A stretch of DNA of 64,000 bases from Virgisporangium ochraceum (GTDB taxonomy: Bacteria > Actinomycetota > Actinomycetes > Mycobacteriales > Micromonosporaceae), in NCBI RefSeq assembly GCF_016863655.1, contig NZ_BOPH01000093.1, positions 1 through 64,000 on the forward strand. The letters run 5' to 3'. A program made the translations under genes and the position numbers. How positions within the stretch are numbered: the first letter of the stretch is position 1; every line of letters begins with the position of its first letter. Below the pieces are notes generated by a model. The model was not told the origin of the DNA and did not search any database. It saw nothing but the letters and a program-made list of their open reading frames with translations. Below, one piece after another: positions 42,136 to 50,893 of the stretch.

Positions 42136-43419
42136 TCACGAACCTCCTGAGGGCACAACCGTCACGGGAACCGCCGGGTCGCCAGCCGACAGCTTGAGAC
42201 CTTCCCACGGAATCGAGATCAGATTCTGCCGCAGCAGTTCCCTCGACTCCGCGAGCGTCGGCAGGTCCTGGAACTCGCCGGCGCGGATGAACGACCGTTG
42301 CAGGGCGCGGTCGTGGGTCATCGGGGTCGGCGTGCACTGCGCCGCCACGACCTCCTCGACGGCCGTGCCGGTCGGCTTGTGCCGCCGGACGGCGGTCTTC
42401 CGCCCGCCGACCGTCGCCTTGTTCTCCGACCGCTTCACCACCGCCCTGCCGGCGACCTCGACCAGCTTGTACACCAGCCCGGCCGTGGGGGCGCCGGAGC
42501 CGGTGACCACCGCCGTGCCGGCGCCGTACCCGTCGACGGGCTCGGCGGCCAGCGCCGCGATCGCGTACTCGTCGAGGTCGCCCGACACGATGATCTTCGT
42601 TTCGGTGGCGCCGAGCGAGTCGAGGAGCTCGCGCGCGTGCCCGGCCAGCACCGACAGGTCGCCCGAGTCGATGCGCACCGCGCCCAGCGCCGGGCCGGCC
42701 ACCGCCACGGCGTTGCGGATGCCCGCGGTGATGTCGTACGTGTCGACCAGCAGCGTCGTTCCCGGTCCGAGCACGGCGACCTGTGCGGCGAACGCGGCCG
42801 GCTCGTCGTCGTGCAGGAGCGTGAACGCGTGCGCGGCGGTGCCCGCCGTGGGAATGGCGTACCGGGCGCCGGCGGCGAGGTTCGACGTCGTCGCGAAGCC
42901 GGCCAGGTACGCGGCCCGCGCGGCCGCGACGGCGGCCTCCTCGTGCGTGCGCCGCGAGCCCATCTCGATGATCGGCCGGCCCCGCGCCGCGGTCACCATG
43001 CGGGCGGCGGCCGCCGCGATCGCCGCGTCGTGGTTGAGGATCGACAGGATCAGGGTCTCGAGGACGACGCACTCGGCGAACGTTCCGCTGACGGTGAGGA
43101 TCGGCGACCCGGGGAAGAACAGCTCGCCCTCGGCGTAGCCGTCGATGTCGCCGGAGAACCGGTAGTCCGACAGCCACGCCAACGTCTCGTCGCCGACCAC
43201 GCCGGCCGATCGCAGGAAGTCGATCTCGTCGGGCCCGAACCGGAAGTTCGCGACCGCCTCGACGACGCGGGCGGTGCCCGCCACCACCCCGTACCGCCGC
43301 CCCGACGGCAGGCGCCGGGCGAACACCTCGAACACGCAGGGCCGCTCCGCGGACCCGTCGCGGAGCGCGGCGCTGAGCATGGTCAACTCGTAGTGGTCGG
43401 TCAGCAGAGACGTGATCAC
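42136..43419 (-). CDS. pncB: Nicotinate phosphoribosyltransferase
   Basis: The 427-residue enzyme converts nicotinate and PRPP to nicotinate mononucleotide. It has LLTDHYELTML at the N-terminus, the active-site region EMGSRRTHEEAA near 152, TSNLAAGARYAIPTAGTAAHAF near 174-195, and the VDTYDITAGIRNAV and VRIDSGDL segments. It is coupled to pncA. GTG start at 43419. Confidence 0.94.
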   Translation of the reverse strand: MITSLLTDHYELTMLSAALRDGSAERPCVFEVFARRLPSGRRYGVVAGTARVVEAVANFRFGPDEIDFLRSAGVVGDETLAWLSDYRFSGDIDGYAEGELFFPGSPILTVSGTFAECVVLETLILSILNHDAAIAAAAARMVTAARGRPIIEMGSRRTHEEAAVAAARAAYLAGFATTSNLAAGARYAIPTAGTAAHAFTLLHDDEPAAFAAQVAVLGPGTTLLVDTYDITAGIRNAVAVAGPALGAVRIDSGDLSVLAGHARELLDSLGATETKIIVSGDLDEYAIAALAAEPVDGYGAGTAVVTGSGAPTAGLVYKLVEVAGRAVVKRSENKATVGGRKTAVRRHKPTGTAVEEVVAAQCTPTPMTHDRALQRSFIRAGEFQDLPTLAESRELLRQNLISIPWEGLKLSAGDPAVPVTVVPSGGS

Positions 43420-43440
43420 GTCTCAGAGCCTAATCACTCC

Positions 43441-46122
43441 TCAGGAGCCGCCGGCGAGATCGGGGAGGGCGCGCAGCGCGGTGGCGAGTTCGCTGCGTCC
43501 GCTCACGCCGAGCTTCGCGTAGACGCGCATCAGGTGGTTGTCGACCGTGCGCGAGGACAGGAACAGCTGCTCCGCGATCTCCTTGCTCGCCACCCCGTCG
43601 GCGGCCAGCAACGCGATCTCGCGTTCCCGGTTGGTGAGGGCCGGCTGCTTGACGCGCAGTGCCGGGGTCCGGGCGCCGGCGCACGCGGCCAGCAGCGCGG
43701 CCAGCTCCTCGGCGGCGCCGCCGGCGGCGGCCGAGCGGACCGCCCGGAGCAGGCTCACCGCGGCCGCGGCGGCTTCGGCCGCGTACAGGGTCATCCCGAG
43801 CCGCTGGAAGCGCTCCATGGCACCGAGCAGCGCTGGCCCGTCGCGGCGGGCCATCGCGTCGGCGTACCAGGTGACCGTCTCGGCGAGGGCGTTGTCGGAG
43901 TAGGCGGCCAGCCACTGCACCCGCCGGGCCACGTCGCCGGCGGCGCCGAGCCGCACCAGGTCGAGCTGGGCGAGCAGTTCGTGCCCGTGGAACCCGTCGT
44001 CGGCGAGGCGGGTGGCGAGGCGGCGCAGCACCGCGACGCCCTCGGCCTGCTCGCCAAGAGCCACCGCCACCCAGGCCCGGGCGTGCTCCAGCCAGGGGTC
44101 CAGCACCGCCATCGCGGGCACCCGCTGCGCGTCGGCCTCGGCCAGGGCGGCCTGTGCGAGCGTCGCGTCCCCGCACAGCGCGGCGATGTGGGCGCGCTCG
44201 GCGTGCGCGAGCGCCGCGTACGCGCGTCCCGGAGACAGCAGCGCGCACGCCTCGGCCGCGAGCCGGCCGGCGGCGGCGAGCCGGCCGCGGAGCCGCGCCG
44301 CCTGCGCGGCGAGCACGGCCCGGTATCCGGCCCGCACCGTGACCCCGTCGCCGTCGGAGGCGCCGGCCAGCGCGTCGATGGCCGCCAGGTCACCGGCGAT
44401 GACCAGGGCCGTTCCGTGCGCGAGCTCCGCGGCGAGGCCCAGGTACGGGTTGCGGGTGTCGATCGTGGCCACCATCGCGCGGGCCCGCGCCGGTGCGCCG
44501 CCGGCGGCGAGCAGATGGGCCAGCGCCGCGCGGGCGACGGCCCGCGCGCCCGGCCCGCTCGCCGGCTCGTCGAGGACCTCGCCGGCGAGCCGCCGCGCGG
44601 CGCGGGGTTCGCCGTGGTGCAGGCGCATCAGCGCCTCCAGCGCCCGCGTCCAGCTCAGTTCGATGGGACGCACGTGCGGGTGGCCCGGGTACGTACCAGC
44701 TTCGCGCGCCCCGCCGTGGAAGCAACCCCAGTACGACACGGCCCGGTGCAGCAGGCTCCACCGCAGGCGATCGGCCACGCGGCGGGTGGGCCAGCCGCTG
44801 GTTCTGTCACCTGGCCTGTCGCCCGGGCTGTCACTTCGCCCGCCGCCCGGGCTGTCGTCGAGCGCGGCGAGGGCGTCGCCCGGCCGGTCGGTGAGAAACA
44901 ACGCGGTCGCCAGCACCTCGGTGGCGCCGAAGCCGCCGCCGGCGGCGAGCGCGGCCCTGCTGAGCCGGGCGGCCAGCGGCAGGTCGTTGCCCAGGAACGC
45001 CGACCGGGCGGCACGCAGGAGCCGGCCCGGATCGGTGGCGGTGTCGCTGTCGACCCGCCAGGCGGCGATGCGCAACGCGTCGCCGGCGCGGCGGGCACCG
45101 GTGGCCTCGATCAGGTGGGCGAGGTCGGCCCGCAGGCGCCGCGCCCGGGTGAACGGGCACCGCCGGCGGACGACCTCGCCGTAGAGCGGGTGCGCCAGCC
45201 GGACCGTGGTGCGGCGGTCGTCGCGGGTCACCTCGATGAGGCCGCGCTCCTCGGCCTGCTCGGCGGCGGCGCTGTCGGTGGCCTTGACGAGCAGCGGCAG
45301 CCCGATCGGCGCGCCGAACGCGACCAGTTCGAGCACGTCGCGCACGGCCGGGTCGAGCGGGCCGATGCGGTGGTCGACGACGTCGGTGAGGGTGGGCGTG
45401 AGCGCGAACCCGCCGGTCCAGCGCCAGACGCCGTACGCCTCGACCAGCTCGCCGCCGGCCCGCGCGGCGGTGACGAGTTCCCGCAGCAGCAGCGTGTTGC
45501 CGGTCGCCAGCCGCCACAGCCGGCCGGCCGAGCGGGGCTCGACCGGGCCGCCGAGCACGGCTTCGAGCAGCTCGGTGGTGTCGCCGGCGGTCATCGGGCC
45601 GAGGTCGACGCGGTCGACGAGGTCGTCGATCCACAGCGCCCGCACCGGGTCGGGTGTCGGCGCACCCGAACGGACCGTGCCGATCACCGTGGCCTGGCGG
45701 GTGCGGGCGAGGTGGTGCACCAGCGCCGCCGACAGCGGGTCGAGCAGGTGGGCGTCGTCGACGGCGACGACGACCGGCCGGCCGCCGCCGAGGCGGTGCA
45801 CGGCGTCGAGCGCCCACCGCACGAGCCCGGCGTGGCTCGCGACGACGTTGGGACCGGCACCGTTCTGGGCGCTGATGACGAGGTCGCCGGGCAGCGCCGG
45901 GGCGAGGCTGGCCAGCGGAAGCGCGGCGGTGGCGGCGGTACCGGTGACCGATACGAGCGGGTACCGGGCCGGGTCGAGCGCCTCGGTAACCGATCTTAAT
46001 AATCGACTCTTGCCAATTCCTGATGCGCCACCAATGATCAGTCCCCGACCGGTGGCACCCGTGGCGGCATCGGTGAGGTGACGCGCTTCTTCCGCACGTC
46101 CGACGAATGTCCACGGGGCCAC
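43441..46122 (-). CDS. LAL-type LuxR regulator with AAA ATPase domain
   Basis: The 893-residue protein has an N-terminal AAA/STAND ATPase (Walker A GGASGIGKSR, residues 31-40; Walker B VVVAVDDAHLL near 118), a long helical repeat region, and a C-terminal LuxR HTH (LTNREREIALLAADGVASKEIAEQLFLSSRTVDNHLMRVYAKLGV near 825-870). These large regulators respond to small molecules and ATP. The codons just after Walker A (Leu41, Leu42) are both TTA (45997-46002), extremely rare in this DNA. The area 45985-46130 is AT-rich. GTG start at 46122. A Ser/Pro/Asp repetitive insertion lies near 44800-44870. Confidence 0.92.
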   Translation of the reverse strand: MAPWTFVGRAEEARHLTDAATGATGRGLIIGGASGIGKSRLLRSVTEALDPARYPLVSVTGTAATAALPLASLAPALPGDLVISAQNGAGPNVVASHAGLVRWALDAVHRLGGGRPVVVAVDDAHLLDPLSAALVHHLARTRQATVIGTVRSGAPTPDPVRALWIDDLVDRVDLGPMTAGDTTELLEAVLGGPVEPRSAGRLWRLATGNTLLLRELVTAARAGGELVEAYGVWRWTGGFALTPTLTDVVDHRIGPLDPAVRDVLELVAFGAPIGLPLLVKATDSAAAEQAEERGLIEVTRDDRRTTVRLAHPLYGEVVRRRCPFTRARRLRADLAHLIEATGARRAGDALRIAAWRVDSDTATDPGRLLRAARSAFLGNDLPLAARLSRAALAAGGGFGATEVLATALFLTDRPGDALAALDDSPGGGRSDSPGDRPGDRTSGWPTRRVADRLRWSLLHRAVSYWGCFHGGAREAGTYPGHPHVRPIELSWTRALEALMRLHHGEPRAARRLAGEVLDEPASGPGARAVARAALAHLLAAGGAPARARAMVATIDTRNPYLGLAAELAHGTALVIAGDLAAIDALAGASDGDGVTVRAGYRAVLAAQAARLRGRLAAAGRLAAEACALLSPGRAYAALAHAERAHIAALCGDATLAQAALAEADAQRVPAMAVLDPWLEHARAWVAVALGEQAEGVAVLRRLATRLADDGFHGHELLAQLDLVRLGAAGDVARRVQWLAAYSDNALAETVTWYADAMARRDGPALLGAMERFQRLGMTLYAAEAAAAAVSLLRAVRSAAAGGAAEELAALLAACAGARTPALRVKQPALTNREREIALLAADGVASKEIAEQLFLSSRTVDNHLMRVYAKLGVSGRSELATALRALPDLAGGS

Positions 46123-46271
46123 GGGCGGAGCATATAGACATTGCCATCACTCTGCGCGCCCGCACGTGTACCCAAGTGACTCGCGGCATGGTACTAATGA
46201 GCGGGCCGAGCAGCGGTTGCAAATTGCGGTTTTCATCGTTGAACATCAATGTGCCGTCGGGAGGCGTGGCT

Positions 46272-47735
46272 ATGGCCCCGGTCGTGCTGTCGGGAAAGTC
46301 GGTGCCTGCCCCGCCGGGTGGTGACGGCTCCGCCGGTGACGCCGACGGTGAGGACGGTCCGACGGGTGCTCCGATGAACCTCCCCCTCAACCGCCCCGCG
46401 CCGGCACGCGCCGGCAGTGCCGTCGAGCCGCCGCCGGTGCGTCCCACGGTGGTGTTCGCCGGCACCGGCCAGCACGAGTACGCGGCCGGCCTGCTCGGCG
46501 CCGCGGTGCCCGAGAGCGCGCCGGCGGCGTACGTGGTCTTCCGGCACGGGCCGGCCGGTGCGCGGGCGTTCATCCCCGGTCACCGCGAGCCCCGCGACAT
46601 CGCGGCCGGCACCGGTCCGCTCACCCGGCCGCCGCGCCGGGTCGCGCTGTCGGTGCCCGCGCCGACCCTCGAGTACGTGCACCTCATCGTGGCGCCGGCG
46701 GGCACGCCCGGTCCGGCCCGCACCACCGTCCTCGCCGACGCCGTGCGCTGCGCCGACGGTCTGGTCTACCTCCTCGACGCGGGCGAGCCGCTGGTGGGGG
46801 AGCGCAGGTCCGAGCTGGCGGCGCTGGCCGCGGTGGCCGGCCGGGTCGTGCTGGTGGCCACCCGCGACGCGGGTCCCGCCGACCGGGCCGCCGTCGAGGC
46901 GCAGGTCCCGGCGCTGGCGACGGCCACCTGGTACCACGTCGACGACGCTGCCGCCGTCGCCGCCGACCTGCGGTCGCCGCAGTGGCTGGCCCGCCCGGCC
47001 ATCCCCGCTCAGCGGCCGGCGTCGTCTGGACTGAGGAGCGCAGGGACGAGGGAAGGCGACGCCTCGTGGGCCGCGGAGCCCGCGCGAGCGGAGGCGAGCG
47101 CATCCAGCAGGGTCTCGGGCGACGACGTCGCCTGGCGGCAGGTGCTGGCCGAGCGGCTGAGCGAGCACCGCACGGCGGTCAGGGACCTGTTCGCCGACGA
47201 CCTCGACGCGCTGGTCGAGCGCTGCGCCGTCGACCCGCTGCGGCTGCCCGACACGTTCGACACCGAGCTGCACGCGCTGTCCCTGCGCGCCTCGGCCTGC
47301 CTCGACATGGCGGCCCGCGACCTCGTGGCTGCCGTGTTCTCGACGGTCGTCGAGGGCCGGTTGCGCGAGTCCGACCTGGTGCGGGTCACCACGGCGCTGT
47401 GGCGGCGGGTCGAGCCCGACGACCGCACGCTGCTGGTCACGGCGACGGCCGGCGTGGCGGCGGTGTCCGGTGCCGCCGACGCCGTGTCGGCGACGGGGCT
47501 GTTCTCGCCGAGCCTGCTCCCACAGGTCAGCCTGGCCGTCTCCGGCAACTGCCACCTCAGCTGGCACTACCGGGGCGTGCCCGACCCGGCGGCCGCCCGG
47601 GAGTGGCTGTACCACGCGGCCGGGTCGGTGCGCGACGCGGTCGGTGTGGCGATCGAGGACCGGTTCGCCGCGCTCGCCGAGGCGGTCGGCGCGCTCGCCG
47701 GCGACGCGGTGGATCACGGGGTCCTGCTCGCCTGA
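46272..47735 (+). CDS. Degenerate dynamin-like GTPase (pseudo-GTPase)
   Basis: About 487 residues. It lines up with actinobacterial dynamin-like GTPases in order of segments: VVFAGTGQHEYAAGLL where a P-loop (GxxxxGKS) would be, an AYVVFRHGPAGARAFIPGHREPRDI strand region, LEYVHLIVAPAGTPG where DTPG would be, and VVLVATRDAG where (N/T)KxD would be. All three nucleotide motifs have lost key residues. The C-terminal helical half resembles the stalk region. A 90-bp repeat (47014-47103) is inserted in frame. ATG at 46272 has GGGAGG upstream. Confidence 0.68.
   Translation: MAPVVLSGKSVPAPPGGDGSAGDADGEDGPTGAPMNLPLNRPAPARAGSAVEPPPVRPTVVFAGTGQHEYAAGLLGAAVPESAPAAYVVFRHGPAGARAFIPGHREPRDIAAGTGPLTRPPRRVALSVPAPTLEYVHLIVAPAGTPGPARTTVLADAVRCADGLVYLLDAGEPLVGERRSELAALAAVAGRVVLVATRDAGPADRAAVEAQVPALATATWYHVDDAAAVAADLRSPQWLARPAIPAQRPASSGLRSAGTREGDASWAAEPARAEASASSRVSGDDVAWRQVLAERLSEHRTAVRDLFADDLDALVERCAVDPLRLPDTFDTELHALSLRASACLDMAARDLVAAVFSTVVEGRLRESDLVRVTTALWRRVEPDDRTLLVTATAGVAAVSGAADAVSATGLFSPSLLPQVSLAVSGNCHLSWHYRGVPDPAAAREWLYHAAGSVRDAVGVAIEDRFAALAEAVGALAGDAVDHGVLLA
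47014..47103 (+). repeat. In-frame palindromic repeat element, copy B (90 bp)
   Basis: This is the second copy of the element in pulA. It begins GGCCGGCGTCGTCTGGACTG and ends in GCGAGCGCAT. It encodes PASSGLRSAGTREGDAS and an Ala/Glu-rich segment in the same frame as copy A. It carries GGCGTCG/CGACGCC as an inverted repeat. It sits between the degenerate GTPase half and the helical half of its host protein. Confidence 0.85.
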
Positions 47736-47752
47736 GCGTTAAGGTGGAGGCC

Positions 47753-48055
47753 ATGGCCGCACCGCTGACCAGTCCGGTCGAGACGCCCGACGTCGACCTC
47801 GATGCCGACGGGGTTCCTGACGCCGACCGGCCGTGGATGACGATCGTGCACAACGACCCGGTGAACCTGATGAACTACGTCACCTGGGTGTTCCAGAAGC
47901 TCTTCGGCTACAGCAAGGAGAAGGCCGAGAAGCTGATGCTCGACGTGCACCACAAGGGCCGCGCGATCGTGTCGAGCGGCGCCCGCGAGCGCATGGAGCA
48001 CGACGCGTCGCGGCTGCACGCCTACGGGCTCTGGGCGACGGTGTCGCGCTCTTGA
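47753..48055 (+). CDS. clpS: ClpS, ATP-dependent protease adaptor
   Basis: The 100-residue adaptor delivers N-degron substrates to ClpCP/ClpAP. It has the ClpS core WMTIVHNDPVNLMNYVTWVFQKLFGYS (residues 28-54), the metabolic loop with HHKGRAIV near 66-73, and RMEHDASRLHAYGLWATV. ATG at 47753 is preceded by AAGGTGGAGG. DUF2017, its usual neighbour, follows 13 bp on. Confidence 0.95.
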   Translation: MAAPLTSPVETPDVDLDADGVPDADRPWMTIVHNDPVNLMNYVTWVFQKLFGYSKEKAEKLMLDVHHKGRAIVSSGARERMEHDASRLHAYGLWATVSRS

Positions 48056-48068
48056 AGACTCGAGCCTG

Positions 48069-48572
48069 ATGAGCATGTTCTACCGGCGCGGGTCGGGCTG
48101 CGTCGCCACCCTCGACGCGGTCGAGTCCGACGTGCTGCGCGACGTACTGAGCCAGGTCATGGAGCTGGTCGCCGACGACGACCTCGACCGGGCCGACCCG
48201 GTGGTCGCGCGGCTGTTCCCCGACCACTACCCCGACGACCGGGAGATCTCCACCGACCTGCACCGCTACACCGACGACGACCTGAAGGCGGCCAAGCTGG
48301 AGCAGGCCGGCACGGTGGTCGGCGCGTTGCCGCGCGGAGGCGGCACGGTGCACCTCGACGAGGAGCAGGCCGAGACGTGGCTGCGGGCGCTCACCGACGC
48401 CCGCCTGGCGCTCGGGATGCGGATCGATGTGCGCGACGACACAGATCTCGAGGCGGAGATCGACGAGGCGGTCCTGGCCGATCCGACTTCGCCCCGTGTG
48501 CAGCAGTTATCCGTGTACGCCTTCCTCACACTGCTGCAAGCATCACTGGTCGAGGCGCTGGCCGGTTATTAG
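48069..48572 (+). CDS. DUF2017 protein of the clpS locus
   Basis: The 167-residue soluble protein has the DUF2017 pattern: MFYRRGSGCVATLDAVESDVLRDVL at the start, ARLFPDHYPDDREISTDLHRYTDDDLKAAKL near 47-77, and HLDEEQAETWLRALTDARLALGMRI. Its place between clpS and the mec gene is conserved in actinobacteria. The function is unknown, though the context implies protein turnover or cysteine supply. Confidence 0.9.
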   Translation: MSMFYRRGSGCVATLDAVESDVLRDVLSQVMELVADDDLDRADPVVARLFPDHYPDDREISTDLHRYTDDDLKAAKLEQAGTVVGALPRGGGTVHLDEEQAETWLRALTDARLALGMRIDVRDDTDLEAEIDEAVLADPTSPRVQQLSVYAFLTLLQASLVEALAGY

Positions 48573-48604
48573 ATCCGGCCCGCCCGCAGGGTAATCTGAA
48601 CGGC

Positions 48605-49090
48605 GTGCTGACCATCGACCTCACGATCCTCAAGGCGATCGTGGCCCACGCGCGTCGGGACCATCCCGACGAGGCGTGCGGTGTCGTGGCCGGCAAGCTC
48701 GGTACCGACGTGCCGGAGCGGCTGATCGAGATGGAGAACGTCGAGCGGTCGAGCACGTTCTACCGGTTCGACTCGATGGAGCAGCTCAAGGTCTGGCGTG
48801 AGATGGACGACCGCGACGAGGAGCCGGTGGTGATCTACCACTCGCACACGGCCACCGAGGCCTACCCGTCCCGCACCGACGTCTCCTACGCCGGCGAGCC
48901 GAACGCCCACTACCTCCTGGTCTCCACGCGTGACCCGGAGGTCACCGAGGTGCGGTCGTACTCCATCGTCGACGGCGCGATCACCGAGGAGCCCGTGCGG
49001 GTGCTCAACGCCTCGGTCGACCCGCACGCGGTCCAGAAGTATCTGTTCGGGCAGAGCCCGACAACTGTCGACTACGAGTGTCCGGCCTAG
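48605..49090 (+). CDS. mec: JAMM metallopeptidase (Mec-type, CysO-Cys hydrolase)
   Basis: The 161-residue Mov34/MPN protein has the complete JAMM zinc motif: Glu in DEACGVVAG near residue 22-23 and HSHTATEAYPSRTD (H-S-H, seven residues, S, two residues, D) near residues 80-93. Mec in mycobacteria releases cysteine from the CysO-Cys adduct. It precedes cysO and cysM, as in that pathway. GTG start at 48605. Here it could also trim the extended CysO tail, as discussed under findings. Confidence 0.93.
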   Translation: MLTIDLTILKAIVAHARRDHPDEACGVVAGKLGTDVPERLIEMENVERSSTFYRFDSMEQLKVWREMDDRDEEPVVIYHSHTATEAYPSRTDVSYAGEPNAHYLLVSTRDPEVTEVRSYSIVDGAITEEPVRVLNASVDPHAVQKYLFGQSPTTVDYECPA

Positions 49091-49143
49091 CTGTCGCTCA
49101 CCCGTTTCCAGTTGTCGTCGTTTCCGAAAGGCTCTGAAGAGAA

Positions 49144-49455
49144 ATGTCTATCGACGTCCGCGTTCCCACCATCCTGCGCTCCTACACCGGCGGCTCGAAG
49201 GCCGTGCAGGGCTCCGGCGACACCCTCGCCGACCTGCTCACCGACCTCGACGCCCAGTACCCGGGCATCCGTGGCCGCCTCATCACCGACGAGGGCGCGC
49301 TGCACCGGTTCGTCAACATCTACGTCAACGACGAAGACGTGCGGTTCCAGGGTGGGCTCGACGCCAAGCTGAAGAGCGGTGACGAGGTCACCATCCTGCC
49401 GGCCGTCGCCGGTGGCGCGTTCGCGTTCGCGGCCGCGCACGCCCTCAGGGGGTAA
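49144..49455 (+). CDS. cysO: CysO-type ubiquitin-like sulfur carrier
   Basis: The 103-residue MoaD/ThiS-like protein matches CysO through TILRSYTGGSKAVQGSGDTLADLL, LHRFVNIYVNDEDVRF and VTILPAVAGG. In the characterised protein the diglycine is the C-terminus and becomes thiocarboxylated. Here 12 residues (AFAFAAAHALRG) follow Gly-Gly before the TAA. A trimming step is therefore needed unless this is read-through of a changed stop. It lies between mec and cysM. Confidence 0.92.
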   Translation: MSIDVRVPTILRSYTGGSKAVQGSGDTLADLLTDLDAQYPGIRGRLITDEGALHRFVNIYVNDEDVRFQGGLDAKLKSGDEVTILPAVAGGAFAFAAAHALRG

Positions 49456-49459
49456 CGGC

Positions 49460-50410
49460 GTGACGCGCTACGACTCGCTGCTCGACGCGTGCGGCAACAC
49501 GCCGCTGGTGGGGTTGCCCCGGTTGTCGCCGTCACCCGAGGTGCGGCTGTGGGCCAAGCTGGAGGATCGCAACCCCACCGGCAGCGTGAAGGACCGGGTG
49601 GCTCTGCACATGGTGCGGGCCGCCGAGGAGGAGGGCCGGCTCAAGCCGGGCGACACCATCCTCGAGCCGACCAGCGGCAACACCGGTATCGGACTGGCGA
49701 TGGTGGCCAAGCTGCGCGGCTACCGGGTCGTGTGCGTCATGCCGGAGAACGTGTCGTCCGAGCGCGTGCAACTGCTGCGCATGTACGGAGCGGAGATCAT
49801 CTTCTCGCCCGCCGAGGGCGGCTCGAACCGGGCCGTCGCGGTGGCGAAGGAGATCGCGGCCGAGCATCCCGACTGGGTGATGATGTACCAGTACGGCAAC
49901 GCGGCCAACGCCCGTGCCCACTACGAGGGAACCGGTCCGGAGATCCTGCGTGACCTGCCCACGATCACGCACTTCGTGGCCGGCCTCGGCACCACCGGCA
50001 CCCTGATGGGTGTCGGCCGCTACCTGCGCGAGAAGGTCGACGACGTGCAGATCGTGGCCGCCGAGCCGCGCTACGGCGAGCTGGTCTACGGTCTGCGCAA
50101 CCTCGACGAGGGCTACGTACCCGAGCTGTACGACGGCTCGGTGCTCACGCGGCGCTTCTCGGTCGGCACCCGCGACGCGGTGCTCCGTACCCGCCAGCTG
50201 ATCGAGGTGGAGGGCCTGTTCGCCGGGTTCTCCACCGGCGCCGTCCTGCACGCGGCGCTGGCCGTGGCCCACGAGGCGGTCAAGGCCGGCCGGCCGGCCG
50301 ACGTGGCGTTCCTCGTGGCCGACGGCGGCTGGAAGTACCTGTCGACCGGCGCCTACGGCAGCACCCTCGCCGACGCCGAGCAGGCTCTGGAGGGTCAGCT
50401 CTGGGCCTGA
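49460..50410 (+). CDS. cysM: CysM-type cysteine synthase using thiocarboxylated CysO
   Basis: The 316-residue PLP enzyme joins O-phospho-serine-derived aminoacrylate to CysO-thiocarboxylate. PLP Lys is in NPTGSVKDRVAL near residue 46, with the substrate loop EPTSGNTGIGLAMVA near 75-89 and phosphate loop GTTGTLMG near 178. GTG start at 49460, 4 bp after cysO, with AGGGGGT upstream. With mec and cysO it forms the CysO-dependent cysteine pathway. Confidence 0.94.
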   Translation: MTRYDSLLDACGNTPLVGLPRLSPSPEVRLWAKLEDRNPTGSVKDRVALHMVRAAEEEGRLKPGDTILEPTSGNTGIGLAMVAKLRGYRVVCVMPENVSSERVQLLRMYGAEIIFSPAEGGSNRAVAVAKEIAAEHPDWVMMYQYGNAANARAHYEGTGPEILRDLPTITHFVAGLGTTGTLMGVGRYLREKVDDVQIVAAEPRYGELVYGLRNLDEGYVPELYDGSVLTRRFSVGTRDAVLRTRQLIEVEGLFAGFSTGAVLHAALAVAHEAVKAGRPADVAFLVADGGWKYLSTGAYGSTLADAEQALEGQLWA

Positions 50411-50587
50411 GCTCCGCTCGTACCCGGTGTCCTGGGTCGCTTGTTCGCGTGCACTACGACGGTCGGGTGTGCCGGTCGCCCGTCGCGGTCCTCTTCCTCA
50501 GAGCCAGTTTGGGATCTGGGACGATCGCCGGAGTCGGGCCGGGAAGGGTTACTCACGGTGGCATCGTCCGGGCGACACGGCATCGGT

Positions 50588-50648
50588 GATCAACTTCTCT
50601 GGAACGAACGTGAAGTCACGCTGCACTTTTCTTCCAGAGAAGTTGATC
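50588..50648. repeat. 61-bp GATC-bounded palindromic element, copy 2
   Basis: TGATCAACTTCTCTGGAA (50587-50604) is the exact reverse complement of 50632-50649, an 18-bp perfect stem with a 27-nt loop. Between the outer GATC bases it has the same 61-bp length as copy 1 and matches it at 41 positions. Confidence 0.75.
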
Positions 50649-50893
50649 ATCCCGGAGTATCAGGTCGTTGAATCCGACCGAACCGGACGCCGATGTTCCG
50701 GCGAACCGGCTGCGGCGAGCACCGGGGGTAACGCTGCGCGATAGCCGCATGCGCACACCGCCGCCGCCCAGAATCTCAAACAGGCCTTCAAACAGCGACC
50801 TTGAACCCTCTTAGACGGGGCCGGCTCCCTCCGTTCGGAGCGCGGGGTAGCCGACTCCACGATCAATCGGAGTCGAGCAGGTCGGACCGACAG

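Noticed and set aside
44800..44870. Ser/Pro/Asp-rich insertion in the LAL regulator as a third copy of the in-frame element
   Set aside because: It has a short DSPG/DRPG repeat but no sequence match to copies A or B.
42298..45999. A plus-strand open frame of about 1,230 codons
   Set aside because: Antisense to pncB and the LAL regulator; no ribosome site and no recognisable domain.
50395..50583. A 62-codon minus-strand frame beyond cysM
   Set aside because: It overlaps cysM, has no homology-like features, and composition is typical of random frames.
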